64,000 nt of DNA from Rapana venosa (lineage: Eukaryota; Mollusca; Gastropoda; Neogastropoda; Muricidae), in contig CM054138.1 in the NCBI GenBank assembly GCA_028751875.1, positions 41,396,209-41,460,208 of the forward strand. The letters are read 5' to 3'. The translations under genes and the position numbers were made by a program. This document shows, in pieces, positions 38,805 through 50,909 of the stretch (positions within the stretch are counted from its first letter, which is position 1; each line of letters starts with the position of its first letter). The notes under the pieces are model-generated. The model worked only from the letters and a program-made list of their open reading frames with translations, had not been told where the DNA came from and did not search any database.

Positions 38805-40548
38805 GAGGTCGAACACTTTGGCAGGGTGATGGGGGTTTGGGCTGTTGAGAGCAAGGTTATCATCTGTTATCTTCGAGAAGTGGGTTTTGAACTGAGACTT
38901 GACATTCTGTGTGTGCTGCTTTGGTAGCACAGGGTATGTAGAAGCAGCTGAAATTGATTGTGATCCGTGTGTCCACACAGCACTGCAGTAAGAAACAAAG
39001 GCTACAGTGGTTTCAAGAACACAATGTAGGGACAGATTATTTCCTCCACTCTCCCTGCTCTCACGTACAAGTGCCTGGTTTTAGGCGGTATGATATTAGA
39101 TGTTCTTCTTGTAGAACGTGAAGTTGCTTTTGTCATAGGATAATTATAGAAATAAGACCTTTTGGCAGGTAGTGGGGTTTTTTGTTGTTGTTATGCTTTT
39201 GTTTGGTTCCCCCCCCCCCCTTTTTTTTAAAGAGGTGAAAGGACAGACAGCAAAGAAGAACAGAAGGGAAAAAACCCTAGTTGAAACTAACAGGAAATCA
39301 TGTAGGCCATTACAGGCACTGTTTTCTGTTTTACACTGTTTCCATCTCTTAATCTATTCCTTTCACCACCAGTGCTTTATCTTACAAAGGAAATGATTCT
39401 GTGTCCTGTAACAAGGGTTAGTTTTTAGAAAAATCATTTCTTAGAAAATGAAGCTCAAGACTCAAAGGATATATATAGTAACCTTCGCTGAGGAACGCCA
39501 TCAGGAAGCTTACCTGTCTAGCATTTACCTGCCAATCACTATTGGGTGAGTCGTGAAAGTGCCAATTAGGAATAGGGCTTCTGGAAAGGGATCTTGTCAT
39601 TTTAACACCTTAAGTATGGCTCTCTACCCAGCTGAACTTTGCAGGCAACCCAAGGGGTGCAAAACAAAGTATGACTTTCAGTTGGGGTGTTGTTCTTATC
39701 TTATCATTCATTTTTGCTCTGTTCTGATTCGTTTGAGGTAAAGTTTAGACTGAACTGGGAAATTCATGTATAGGGTTACCTGACACTGACAGCGCTTTTT
39801 GTTTTGCTTCTGTGGGGTTTTTGGTTTTCATTTTGTTATTATGGAATTAAGAATTATATTTTTTAGCAGTAACAAATAAGTTTTGTTTTTTCCTGAAAGG
39901 GACTAAGGTATACATAGCTCCATGTTAAAGAGACTTGTACTATCAGCTAGCTGTTATGAGTGAAGGAAAGGCTTAGGGGATTGTTCACATGCACGCGCGC
40001 GTGTATGTGGGTCGGTGCACGTGTGCTCGAGTGGTGTAGCAGTAACACATCAATCTAAAAGTGTTTATCCCTGTATAAAGTCTGAACCGCCCATTAAATT
40101 CTGATGCGGCGATTAACTTAAGAGTGTGCAACGTATACTGAGCATACATTATGCCTGTTATGGGCTAAACTGATATGTTTTTATCTATAATTTATGGCCT
40201 TATCTGTTAGATTTATGTTCATATTTTCTAACTCTTCTTATCAACACATAGGCAGGATTGGTCTGTTGTTTATTATTTTTTGCCCTGTTCATTTTTCTTT
40301 CTTTCTTATTTTTCTTTACATTTCTCTTCATTCCGAATGCTAAGTTGGTTCAATTCTACAACCAGCCATTGAAATGATAGTGTCAAATTGGATCAAACTA
40401 TAACAATGATAAAGATAACAGTCATTATGAAGGTGAACTAATTTCATACTGCCCGTGTACGTGAGGGCTATACACTTCGTTAGATGTGAATGGTCGCACT
40501 GTACGTATCGTTTTCTCTCTTTGATTCTTTGACCAAGACTGAGTTAGC

Positions 40549-40554
40549 AATAAA
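40549..40554 (+). terminator. Candidate polyadenylation signal
   Basis: AATAAA followed about 20 nt later by a T/GT-rich stretch (TTTTGTTTGCGTTTTTT), the best poly(A) context on the plus strand after the PPxY gene. If used, that 3'UTR would be about 10.6 kb. Others with AATAAA are 30,709 and 43,901. Confidence 0.35.
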
Positions 40555-41526
40555 GTTGATCCATTATTTTGTTTGCGTTTTTTCTGATGCTAGAGTAATA
40601 GACATCACTTCTCCGTCCTCATTTTCTCCTTCTGTCTCAAATGTTATATGTGTGCTCACTCGAACCCCTTCTCCCCCCCAGAAGAGCAATAACAAATTGT
40701 TGTTGTTGTTGTTTATGAGTGTACTTAAGTCTTTACCATATTTTTTTCTCATAAGCTAGATTTTCTTTGGGGGGGGGGGGGGTAATAGGTTGGGTTTTTT
40801 TATAATTATAATTCATCCTTTTCACAAAGTAGTTTTCACATTTTGGGTATATAATTGCTGAAACGTGCAGGTGCATGGAAAAAAAAATAGACGTATCAGT
40901 AGTGTTACTCAAATGGACTCAATCGTAGTTTGCAAAATAAAAATTCTTTCCAAACCAAAAATAATAAACTTAAATAAGATAGACGATGTTCTGTTTTTTG
41001 TTGTTTTTTTTAAAAGTTTTGAAGAACTCTCAGTTTATGGAATGATAACGAAAAGACCTGCCCGTTAAAAGCATTTTCTTTTTTTAATCCTCAGGCTGCT
41101 TTTCGGTTTCCCTACAGCTTGTGTACCTTCGTATGTTTTTAACACTGTCCTGTTATTAGGAGAGTGCTCCTGATCTGGCATTGATATGATTTTATAATTG
41201 TTATTATTCTCAATATTGTATTTTATCTGCTACTGTTGTAAACAAGCTTATCTATCACTCACTACAATCTCCATGAATTTTGGCAACTTCGTAGGTCAAT
41301 ACCTAAGTTTCTTGCTTGATCTTTGAATTGCTGTTGAATCTGTGGCTAGGAGGAGTTTTCCAACAAGCTATTGCAATGTGTAACTGCAGTGCGTGTTCAC
41401 CTGATATGAACTACGATTTCCACAGCATCTCCCTCTTTGTCCCCATGCCCTGTCACTGATGCAGTTTAGGTTAAAAAAGAAAGAAAAAAAAGTAATGGCC
41501 CCAGTCACAAGTGTTCCCTGCTCTGT

Positions 41527-41686
41527 CTAATGTCTATCCTATAGCATGTTGCCTACCCTGTAGTATATTGTTTACTCGGTCTACGATGTCTGCTAACGTA
41601 TACTGTCTACCCTAGTGTATTGTCTACTGTCTTCATGTCTACCCTACAACGTATTGTCTACTGTCAACATGCCTACCCTACAGTGT
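41527..41686. repeat. Degenerate short tandem repeat
   Basis: Variants of GTCTACCCTA and GTATTGTCTACTGTC recur at irregular 25-40 bp spacing. Confidence 0.55.
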
Positions 41687-44071
41687 AAAGATAACATGGC
41701 TGTTGACTGTGACACCCTCGAGTGCTTGGCCTGCATGAATTCATCTCCATTGGTACACTCCACATCATCCCAGTCCACCCATCTCACCACCCCATACCAA
41801 TCCCTTATTCTCTGCAACCCCCTATTTCATGGTCATCATCAGAAAGTCATGTCAGTTTTATTGCTTTTTTTTTTTTTAACCGTACAGCAATCATTCAGAA
41901 GGAAGAGTTTACTCATCACACTTGGGTCTGTCAATTGCAGTTTTGCTGGAGAATGTATAAAATCTTGAATATATTAGACAGAAAGCAGGTTTTCTCTGTT
42001 TCGTGTTGAACAGCATACTCAGACGGCATGAATGCATCATGGGCTGAAGTCTGCCTGTGCTGGTGGTGTCTGAAGGGCTTGGAATGTTAGGCAGGCCTAC
42101 CTGCAGTTCCTTCATTCAGTCCACTGATTCTTCCAGTTAGGATGCCGGCTGGCTGTTGTACAGCATCAACATCCTATCATTTGGATGGCCTGAGCAAGAA
42201 ATGTGTTCGTTTCTACTCCTTGGTTTTTCTGTCATTTCATTCTTGTTTAATTTCTGTTCTTCAGTAATTACAGTAATTTTTTTTTACTTTCATGGACGAG
42301 TGAAGTAAGGCCGGTCTTTTAGTACTCAGTGTGTAGACATATGCATGCCTCCGACTGTGGATGAATTTTTTTTTTTAATGAGGCTGCTTACTTTGATCAG
42401 GTAGTTATTCTCCACCTCCAGTCTTTTAAGCCAGGCTGAATGAGAGGGTGGAATGGAATAAACCCAAGGCTAATCAGTTTTGGGGGGTTGGTTTGGGTTT
42501 TTTTCTTTTTTGGTCTATTTTAAAGAGGTGTGGGGGGGGGGGGGGGGGGGATTACTAACATGGAGCCAGTTTTCAGATCAGTCAAATGGCTCAAAATAAT
42601 GCTTTTGATTGTACATGTATCCTATGTTTGTGAAACACAAGAGCAGGCTGGGATCAAAGTGGGTGGGAAATGGGATCTGCATAATGAGGCTGTAGAAATT
42701 CATACATATCGCAGCAGGGCGATCCCCTACATATGAAACAGTAGACTAGATCAGTAGATGCCAAGGCTCCTACTGAGGCAAATGGTGCTTTTTGCAAATG
42801 GCATGTCTGTAAACGGCACACGCTGTGACACTCAGGAGGGAAGGAAACCAAGGTCACTCACTATTGCTTTCATAACTAGTTGTGTCACACTGCACTGTGT
42901 TGTGTTGCATCCTCTATCTCTTCCAATCATGGCAGATTTCTGTGGGTGGAAACTTTTACCTGCTCGTAGGACTGAGAGCACATCTCCCCACTAGTGTTTT
43001 GTTTTTGGTTGTGTAGGTTTTGTTGTTTATTTTGGGGTTGTTTTGTTTGTTGTTGTTGATTTGGGCTGTTTTTGTTGGGTTTTGTTTGTTTGGCTGGTTG
43101 GTTGTTGATTGGTTTTTTTGTTGGGGGGGGGGGGGGGGGGGGGGGGGGTGTTTCTCTAGATGAGAATGGCTTTTTCAATGGAATTAGGATAAGTTGAAGT
43201 CTTGTTGCATGTACCTTCGCTAAAATGTGTGTTGCACAAAACGACCTCGATGTATCATCTCATCCAAAAGACGAGCACACAGAATGACCACTCATGGCTG
43301 AGACAGAAATGGGGTTCCACCTTTGGCTGTTGAGAGGGGTGCTTTCTCTGCTAGACGACCAGCCTGTATGAATAAGCAAATGAAATATGAACAAGTCAAG
43401 AGAGTGAGATAAGGGAACACGTAGGTAAAGAAAAAAAAAAGGAAGTAAATAGTAAAACTGAAAATGAAGAAAATAGATATACATTCACAAGGGAAGACCA
43501 AAAAGAAAGACTGGAGGGGGGGTGGGGGGTGTTAAGAATTGTAATAAGTCGCTTCATTATCTCCCTTCCATTGTTTCATTGAGTGTATGCATCCGTGATT
43601 TCGTCTGTAGATGTTTGTCCTCGATTAATTGTGTGGATTCGTTATTTCTTTCCAATTAGCTCACAATATGATTTGCACCATACATAATCTGATCAGTCTC
43701 ATGACCTGGTGCAATATGATTATATTCTGAGTGATCAAACTGTGGTGCAATGGTATCTTTGGAGCTGACAAGTTGCTCACTGCAGACATTATGACGGTTA
43801 GAGATATTTTTGCTGGTACCAAGAAGAATGTGTTTACTTCCACTCACTTTAGACCTCCTTTGGCTTGCGTTACCATGCTAAATATTGTGTCAGGAAAACA
43901 AATAAACATTTATTTTGAGAATGTTATCTTGTCTGTTTTGGTCACTGCGTGTGTGTGTGTGTGTGTGTGTATGTATGTGTGTGCGCGCGCGCGCATGCTC
44001 TTGTAACTTACGACATGGTTTTCTTGGAAACTATTCCACACACAGAAAGCAGATTGGAGCAGAGGCGTAGA

Positions 44072-44330
44072 TGTGGATATTGTTTTTTCCATTTGTTTTC
44101 ATTGTAGCAACGTGTCAACTATGAACAGCCCTTAAAGGCTTTCTGTTTAATGGAAAATACCTTCAGTTTAAGGCAAAAAACAATGATAATAAACAACTTA
44201 AGATGAAACAAACAAATGAAAACAAAATAACGTTCTCCAATTAAAATATGATGGCACAGTTCATAACAATAAAATTAAGTCTATTAAAAATTCTGGTTAA
44301 CAAAATTAAATAGAAAATAAATATGGACGA
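44072..44330. repeat. Local duplication A, copy 1
   Basis: Begins GATATTGTTTTTTCCATTTG and contains GTAGCAACGTGTCAACTATG and AACAGCCCTTAAAGGC. The same blocks recur in order at 44,637-44,893 with small indels. Confidence 0.9.
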
Positions 44331-44636
44331 CATGTTTGATTTCAGCAGTCATCTCCAATCCGGATTTTTTTTTTTAACTAAAGGAATTTAAAGTGCACAA
44401 AGCTGGTTTAGATTTTAACGCAGAATCCAATTTTAAAATCGCTTCTGGGGGCTGTTGCGAAATAGTTTAGAGCCATTGATATTGCAAAGAGCTGTACATT
44501 ACTGTATATAATGGAGTCTTTTCTAAACCTTTCGGATTTAACGTCATGTTCTCTCTATTAGGCTAAGGAGGGTTTCTTCCCCACACTTTTTGGACTCAAA
44601 GGATAGATAGGCCTATGGCTTGGAGCTCTGACAATA

Positions 44637-44893
44637 TGAATATTGTTTTTCCATTTGTTTTCAATGTAGCAACGTGTCAACTATGAACAGCCCTTAAAGG
44701 CAATTACTTTCTGTTAATGGAAAATACCTTCTGTTTTAAGGCAAAAATAATGATAATAAACAACTTAAAATGATACAAACAAATGAAAAAAATAACATTC
44801 TCCAATTAAAATATTGGGAAGGCACAGTTCATAGCAATCAAATTAAGTCTATTAAACATTATGGTTTTTTTTTCATTAAATAGAAAATAAATA
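44637..44893. repeat. Local duplication A, copy 2
   Basis: Second copy of the 44,072 block, about 565 bp downstream in the same orientation. It differs by substitutions and short indels such as an extra AATTA after AAAGGC. Confidence 0.9.
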
Positions 44894-44895
44894 TG

Positions 44896-45048
44896 TGTGG
44901 TGTGGTCGGTCACAGAGAGAGCAGATGGTTAGGAAAACGGTTCTTCTGGGCATTGAAATATAGATCTAGACCTATAACTTCAGGAGGAGAGACAGGAGTG
45001 ACGTTTACTAGGTCATCAATGTCAGCTTAGCTGCCCAAAACGTCACTG
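44896..45048. repeat. Local duplication B, copy 1
   Basis: Contains GTGGTCGGTCACAGAGAGAG, TTCTTCTGGGCATTGAAATA and AGCTTAGCTGCCCAAAACGT. It ends where the SINE-A1 begins. Confidence 0.92.
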
Positions 45049-45052
45049 GGGG

Positions 45053-45362
45053 ACGGGATAGCCTAGTGGCTAGAACATTGCGCTCGCAATCTGACGACCC
45101 GGGCTCGATTCCCGTTCAAGGGGATATTTTCCCCTGGAGTAACATCAGTGCCGACTCCACTCTCCCCAAAAGTCCTTGGATGAGACTATAAATCGAGGCC
45201 CCTGAGCGAACGCATGTAGAACATCTTGCGTACACGTTAAATCCTGTTCTGCTTTTCGTAAGAGTAGGCCATTGTGTGCCGGTGGGAACAGATGACAGAA
45301 TTTACATCAGTGCTTATTCCAGTATCCTCGATATAAAAGAATAAAATACAATAAATAAATAA
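45053..45362 (+). mobile_element. SINE-A1, full length (best reference copy)
   Basis: Head GGGACGGGATAGCCTAGTGG, CTAGAACATTGCGCTCGCAA, box B CCGGGCTCGATTCCCGTT, body AAAAGTCCTTGGATGAGACT, and an A1 tail shortened near 45,305, ending AATAAATAAATAAACAAACA. It sits between the two copies of duplication B. Confidence 0.92.
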
Positions 45363-45404
45363 ATAAACAAACAGAAAACACAAAAATGTTTTAGCCTTCC
45401 AAGC

Positions 45405-45555
45405 GTGTAGTCGGTCACAGAGAGAGCAGATGGTTAGGAAAATGGCTCTTCTGGGCATTAAAGTATAGATCTAGATCTATAACTTCAGGAGGAGAGACAG
45501 TAGTGACGTTTACTATGTCATCAATGTCGGCTTAGCTGCCCAAAATGTCACCGGC
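45405..45555. repeat. Local duplication B, copy 2
   Basis: GTGTAGTCGGTCACAGAGAG, TGGTTAGGAAAATGGCTCTT, TAACTTCAGGAGGAGAGACA, TTAGCTGCCCAAAATGTCAC: same order as 44,896-45,048 with about one difference per 10-15 bases. Confidence 0.92.
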
Positions 45556-45832
45556 GACTATTTCGGTAGGTGTCCAGCCCTGGGTTTGTCACCCATGCTG
45601 GATTTGTCACCCATTGCGTTAATGTGGGTGGAGGGGATGTCAGATATTTCAGAGACTGAACAACAGAACTCAATTCACTACAGTACCGATCCTTGGGGGA
45701 AGGGGGGGGGGGGGGGGGGGAACAACCTTTTTTTTATGTTAAAAGTAGAAGCCAAATTGCTTCTAGATCTATACCTCTATATTACTGTTCTTTTACTTAA
45801 ACACCATATCTAGATCTATATCTATATCTGTC

Positions 45833-45837
45833 TGCCC

Positions 45838-45880
<43 letters not shown>
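45833..45880. repeat. Poly-C and (CT)n tract
   Basis: C run then about 30 bp of CT. Confidence 0.93.
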
Positions 45881-45882
<2 letters not shown>

Positions 45883-45896
45883 AAGGCTGGATGCTT

Positions 45897-46190
45897 AAAA
45901 AGAAATTTTCAAAAAGTATGTTATGCCTTCTAACGATCGTGAAAAAACGTAAACTTAAATGGTATGGGCATGTCACAGGATCCAAAGGACTTGCAAAGAC
46001 AGTTTTACAAGGCACTGTCCAAGGAGGAAGAAGAAGAGGCAGACCAAGGAAGAGCTGGGAGGATAACATCAGCGAATGGACAGGCCTAGAACTCAACAAA
46101 ACCCTGAGAAAGGCAGAACAGAGAGAGGAATGGAGGGAACTGGTTGTTGAGTCTTTGAGGGTCCCCACGGTCGTCAGACTACGGGACAGA
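45897..46190 (+). pseudogene. LINE ORF2 C-terminal tail fragment
   Basis: Open frame with [40 protein letters not shown] and NISEWTGLELNKTLRKAEQR. This tail is typical of a non-LTR retrotransposon family common in invertebrates. The frame is unbroken, but only the last ~95 residues exist, so it is a 5'-truncated copy. A related copy is at 55,215-55,640 on the other strand. Confidence 0.85.
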
Positions 46191-46495
46191 TAGATAGATG
46201 TTATGCCTACTCTATTAGATCTACCATCTTGAAATAAAATCCGTTGGTTTGTTGATTCCAAAAAGTCGGAACTATTTTAGTATAGATCTAATGCTCTATT
46301 ACCACAGACCCTCTTCCTGTCTGTCCCATTTTCTCTGTAGACAAGATCCTTTGGAATTCACTTACCCACTCCTACAAAAAAAAAATTGCTTCAAATCACA
46401 TAGATGCACTGACTCAATTTGTGTTGCTGCTGCATCCAATCTCCAAATCTCATAACCATATAAGAATATGAGTCGTATTTGTGCATCGAATGAAT

Positions 46496-46529
<34 letters not shown>

Positions 46530-47309
46530 CACTGGTAAATACACAAGTTTATTCAACTAGCTATTCATGAAGAGCTCCAGACTTCAGTGAAGAGGACCCA
46601 ACAGTAGGCCTATTTACCTTTACTTTCCGTATCTGAGTGTCAAATTTGTTTACATGAACAAATGAGTCTGTCTTTAAACTCATAAATAAACTGATACTCG
46701 CTACCTACCTCCTGCGACAACCACACGATTAAAACCCATGTTTTGACAAAACTTTTTTTTTAAACTTGATATGCCCAATTCTTCTTACCCAACTCCATTT
46801 GTATAACCGTGTGTTATAGGATTGTCTACAAAAACGTGACTGCGGAAGTTTCAGTAGTTTTAGCCAGTACTTAATACACTTAACAATGTTCTGATGTGTA
46901 AAGGATATTTTGCTGTCTCTCCATATAGCACAGTATTTGACAAATGAATTGGGACATTTAAAAAAACAACCCAACGTTTGATAGCAAACGTGTGTACTTT
47001 TTGTATTTCACTGGTGCCCCTTCTTCACCTTCCTCTTCACCTCCTGCTGTAGGGGTGACAGGGAGGCAGCATCAGCGCCAGGAGTAGTGGTGGAGGTGCG
47101 CCTTGCCTTGCTGATAAGGGGCTGGCTCCATGCAGCAAACAACACAAAGCGGTGACTGTTATGCAGAGTTCCCCTCAGTTTGACGCAAAGTGTGACACTT
47201 GATACAAACATCAGTACAACATGTGTCAGACCCCAGCCAGATAGCAAACGGGAAGGATGTCCCTTGTGTTCATGCCCCCCACCCCCTCCCTTTTTGTCGT
47301 TAAGGGCAA

Positions 47310-47822
47310 GATATTGAGATCTGTCCATTTGTTTGCCACCCATGACGCACCAACAGGACCTGTTTGGACCTATCAGACAAATGCCTGGTTGAAAAACGTC
47401 ATCGGGCTGGAGTGGTTCCAGAATGTGTTCCTAAAGAATTGTGGTCCAGAAAGATCCCAAGTCCTGATTATGGGATAACATGGAATCCATGAGGTTGTGG
47501 AGCTCTTAGAATTGGCCTGGCAAGAACAGATCATCCGCATTCTCGCGCTGCCTCCACACACAACTCACTACCTCCAACCATTGGACAGATGTGTTTGGGC
47601 CTTTCAAAAAGGCCTACAAGCAGCTGCGCACAGAGTTCATGTCCGTCCACCCATCCAAATAATACCATCAAGTGACCTGACCTTGCCTGGCATTATGAGG
47701 CAAGTATGGGAGAAGGTGATGACACCTGATCTAAAGAAGGCCTTCAAGACAACTGGTATTGTTCCTGTGGACAGGACCAGGATACCTCTAGAGGCTTTTG
47801 CCCCATCTGCTGCCCTGGACTA
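47310..47822 (+). pseudogene. Pogo/Tigger-like DDE transposase fragment (inactive)
   Basis: One frame carries WLKNVIGLEWFQNVFLKNCG, PERSQVLIMG, then a TAA (47,476-47,478), HGIHEVVELLELAW, LALPPHTTHYLQPLD and DLKKAFKTTGIVPVDRTRI. LPPHTTHxLQPLD is a hallmark of the DDE_1 domain of pogo-type DNA transposons. The usual D-G-H motif before HG.H is destroyed by the stop and by an Asp-to-Gly change, so catalysis is lost. The N-terminal DNA-binding part is absent. Confidence 0.85.
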
Positions 47823-48175
47823 ATCTGAGCCTGCAAACCAGGAACCCACCTCTGACCAGAACACACCCAACAGGAATACTGCACCAGTTACAGTAGCATG
47901 GGAGGAAACTGCAGATGCCAATCCTCTGGCTGAGGAACAGACTGAAAGCCAGCAGAGTGAGCATGACATGGCCATGGACACAGCAACTCCTGCAGAGGAG
48001 CTGTCAGTGGACATTCGTGTGGCTGGGGGCTTGGCCATGACAGCAGACCACTTGGTCACGCTGCCGCAGAGGAGGTGGCAGGCTTGCAGGGACTAATGAT
48101 TGAAGTGGAAGCTGGGGGTCATGTTTGCCTTGATCTGAACAGCACTGGAGAACTCTGTGTGTCTACCTGCAGTCC
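47823..48175 (+). pseudogene. Possible C-terminal remnant of the pogo-like ORF
   Basis: After the TAA at 47,821-47,823 the same frame continues open with an acidic Glu/Thr/Pro-rich composition (SEPANQEPTSDQNTPN, AEEQTESQQSEHDMAMD) to about 48,095. This could be the transposase tail beyond a second premature stop; no domain is recognisable. Confidence 0.35.
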
Positions 48176-48179
48176 AGAT

Positions 48180-48255
48180 TAATAATAATAATAATAATGT
48201 ATGGAATTTATATAGCGCTGAATCTTGTAAAGCAACAAATCAAAGCGCTCAAAGC
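48180..48255 (-). mobile_element. SINE-D tail copy
   Basis: (AAT)n, ATGTATGGAATTTATATAGC, GCTGAATCTTGTAAAGCAAC, AAATCAAAGCGCTC. Confidence 0.85.
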
Positions 48256-48419
48256 GCTTCTTCCCATCAGCATTAGATGGAAGACAGCTTTGGCACTAAA
48301 CAACCAACAAAGCCTGCAACCAGCAACAGACCTTAAGTACACCCAATCTCTGAAATCATCGATTGCTGACAAAGTAATGAAGTCTACGAAGCAAAGGTGA
48401 CCCAAAAAGGCAGTAAAGG

Positions 48420-48733
48420 AGAAGGAAGACAGAGAGAGATGAGAAACAAGCCAGGAAAGTCAAAGCAGAAGACAGAAACAGACTGAAAGTAATGGAGCTG
48501 TCTTCCACCATCGCTTCCACCTCACTGTGACTGGTAGAATCTCAGGAACCTGCAGTTGACAAAATAAATATGGGAATTCACCAATGGTGTTTGGGGCAAA
48601 GAAATGAACTTTGCTGATGTCAATTCTGTTCGGTTTCACTCCCTTTACTGGTTCTTCAGTTTGAAGACGATCACAACTTTTTTAGATTATGTGTTGAAGA
48701 GAATCTAATAATTGTTTTAAATGCTTTTTGCAT

Positions 48734-48768
<35 letters not shown>

Positions 48769-49157
48769 GTGATGTGTTGTGTTGTGTGTGCGTGTGAAAT
48801 AAGGAGCAATAATAAGAAAATAAGCAAAAGTTTGGTTTTCAACTCATTCATACAAGTGCATACACACATACAATTCACACTCGTACCATTACATCAGCTG
48901 TTTTAGAGTTGCCGGTTTATTTTCAACATGCAGCTCAATAAATCTGTTTCAATTCAATTTAGTTCAAACACATAGAGTGGTACTCTTTGACTTTGGACGA
49001 AACTGAATTCACAATATGGACGAAATTGCTCTTGGGATGGGCGATTTTGTCACAACAACCTTTGGAATAATTTGAGTCGTTCCCTGATGAATATTCATTA
49101 GGTAACACTAAACCGTCTGTATGTTTGTCAACAATAGACTACCGTGTAATGCGTGTG

Positions 49158-49199
<42 letters not shown>

Positions 49200-50645
49200 T
49201 ATTTAAATTAAGTCAATACCTCTTACTGAAGGGGTGATTTTTTTAAAAGCAAAATATGTCAAGTTTAAAAGTAAGTAGATCTATACATTTCAATGATTTA
49301 AAAACAATTATTTAAATTCATATTGTATTATGAAGCAGTTTAAGATATTACAACATCAGATAGAGATGAGCAAGCGAAAAAGAGAGAGAGAGGGGGGGGG
49401 GGCATAAAAGCATATTGAGACACAGAAAGAGAGACGGAACAATAAAAAGAAGCAGACAGACAGACAAAATTACGTTTCGGCAATAAATTTGGGCCTTGGC
49501 AACAAAGTCAAGACCAAAGGCAGGCAGAAATTGTCGCCAGGGAAAAATATTTAGGTTTTGGTGACAGCTTGGGTAGGGCAGCTCAGCAACAGTGTCTGCG
49601 GCTGTTGGTGGCGACAGTTATCATGGCTTGTACTGTCCTCCCAATGGACCAGTGTGAAGGCTGTGTGTTTTATAGTCAGATGGATCTGTGAGGGTTAGCT
49701 AACTGGGGACTCTTTTTTCTGTTGCTACTCCATCATTGCAAGTGGTGGGATCATGTAGGTCTATGCACCATGTTCTTTGCATGACCGCAGCTTTGTTGTT
49801 TCACTCAACTTGAAAGCATATTTGACAAAGACACTTCAGTGCAAAGATACACCCACAGTCAGAATGCTGCAACTACCACTACACAAAAAAGAAGCAGTAA
49901 CAAAAGCTGGACAGCAAAAGGTCTTCAGAAAAAGAAGCCTCCTATCCTCACAGTGTTTCAGCCATTAACTTCTTCCATTCCACAGAGGCAGATCATGAGC
50001 TGTGACTTTCTTCTTCCTGCCTGCACCCGGATTTCAACCCGTGACCTCAAGATTTTGGGGGGCGTCAAGGCTATGCCACCTTCTAGGTACCAATATGTCT
50101 GAACTACTCTACCGCCGAGACATTTTTCGTTAGTAAGGAAATCTGTGGTTTATGAAGTTAACATTTGTCCCTCTTGAACACGCCCAAATGAGACAAAATC
50201 CGATACCTCTGCCATTGCTTTTAGGCTATGGACCACTCCTCTTCATCCTAGAGATCGAGAGGTGCTTTTGGGGAGATCATAGACAGTTTAACCTATAGAT
50301 TTTCTTGCTCTTTGGGGGCTAGGACTTTGGCTTGGAAAGCAGATTCCCTCGTGCTTACTTCTCAGTCTTGTAGGTGCCGGCTTTCTCCTTTGCAGTTTCA
50401 GACAGCACAATCAGAATTTATTTTGCGGACCGGATAATTATGGTGTAGTGTATCTGATCTCATGCCACTCTTGCTGATGATTGTCAGTGGCTGTTCCATT
50501 CAGAAAGTCCCGTTGTGCATTCCCAGTCTTCTAATTCACCGAGCAGACCTTAGTTTGGGGCTGTGGATGACATTCCTGTTTGATTCCACACTTCGCTGTC
50601 TTCTGCCACATAGAATATTGTCATGTCTTCTACTGGAATGGCATG
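48420..50645. other. Non-coding DNA with microsatellites
   Basis: (TG)n at 48,733-48,800 and (GA)n at 49,160-49,194; otherwise unique, without recognisable coding or RNA features. Confidence 0.45.
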
Positions 50646-50649
50646 TTCT

Positions 50650-50905
50650 CGAGCAGTACGGGTTCGAATCCCCGTTCAAGAGAATTTTTCCCGTGGAGAT
50701 AACATCAGTGCAGACTCCACTCTTCCAAAAAGTCCTTCGGATGAGACTATAAACCGAGGCCCCGTGTGCGAACGCACGCAGAACATCTTGCGCACACGTT
50801 AAATCCTGTTCCGCTTTTCGAAAGAGTAGGCCATTGTGTCCTGCGGGGAACAGATTGTAAAATTTACAAAACTGGATACACATGGGGATTGGATGTAAAA
50901 ATGCG
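50650..50905 (+). mobile_element. SINE-A1, head truncated
   Basis: Starts near box B ACGGGTTCGAATCCCCGTTC, then AAGTCCTTCGGATGAGACTA, CAGAACATCTTGCGCACACG and GGGGATTGGATGTAAAAATG. It is among the least diverged bodies in the window. Confidence 0.85.
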
Positions 50906-50909
50906 TCTT

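Noticed and set aside
45053..45130. Possible genuine tRNA genes (box A and box B present)
   Set aside because: These are heads of dispersed SINEs: the acceptor stem does not pair and the same SINE body always follows.
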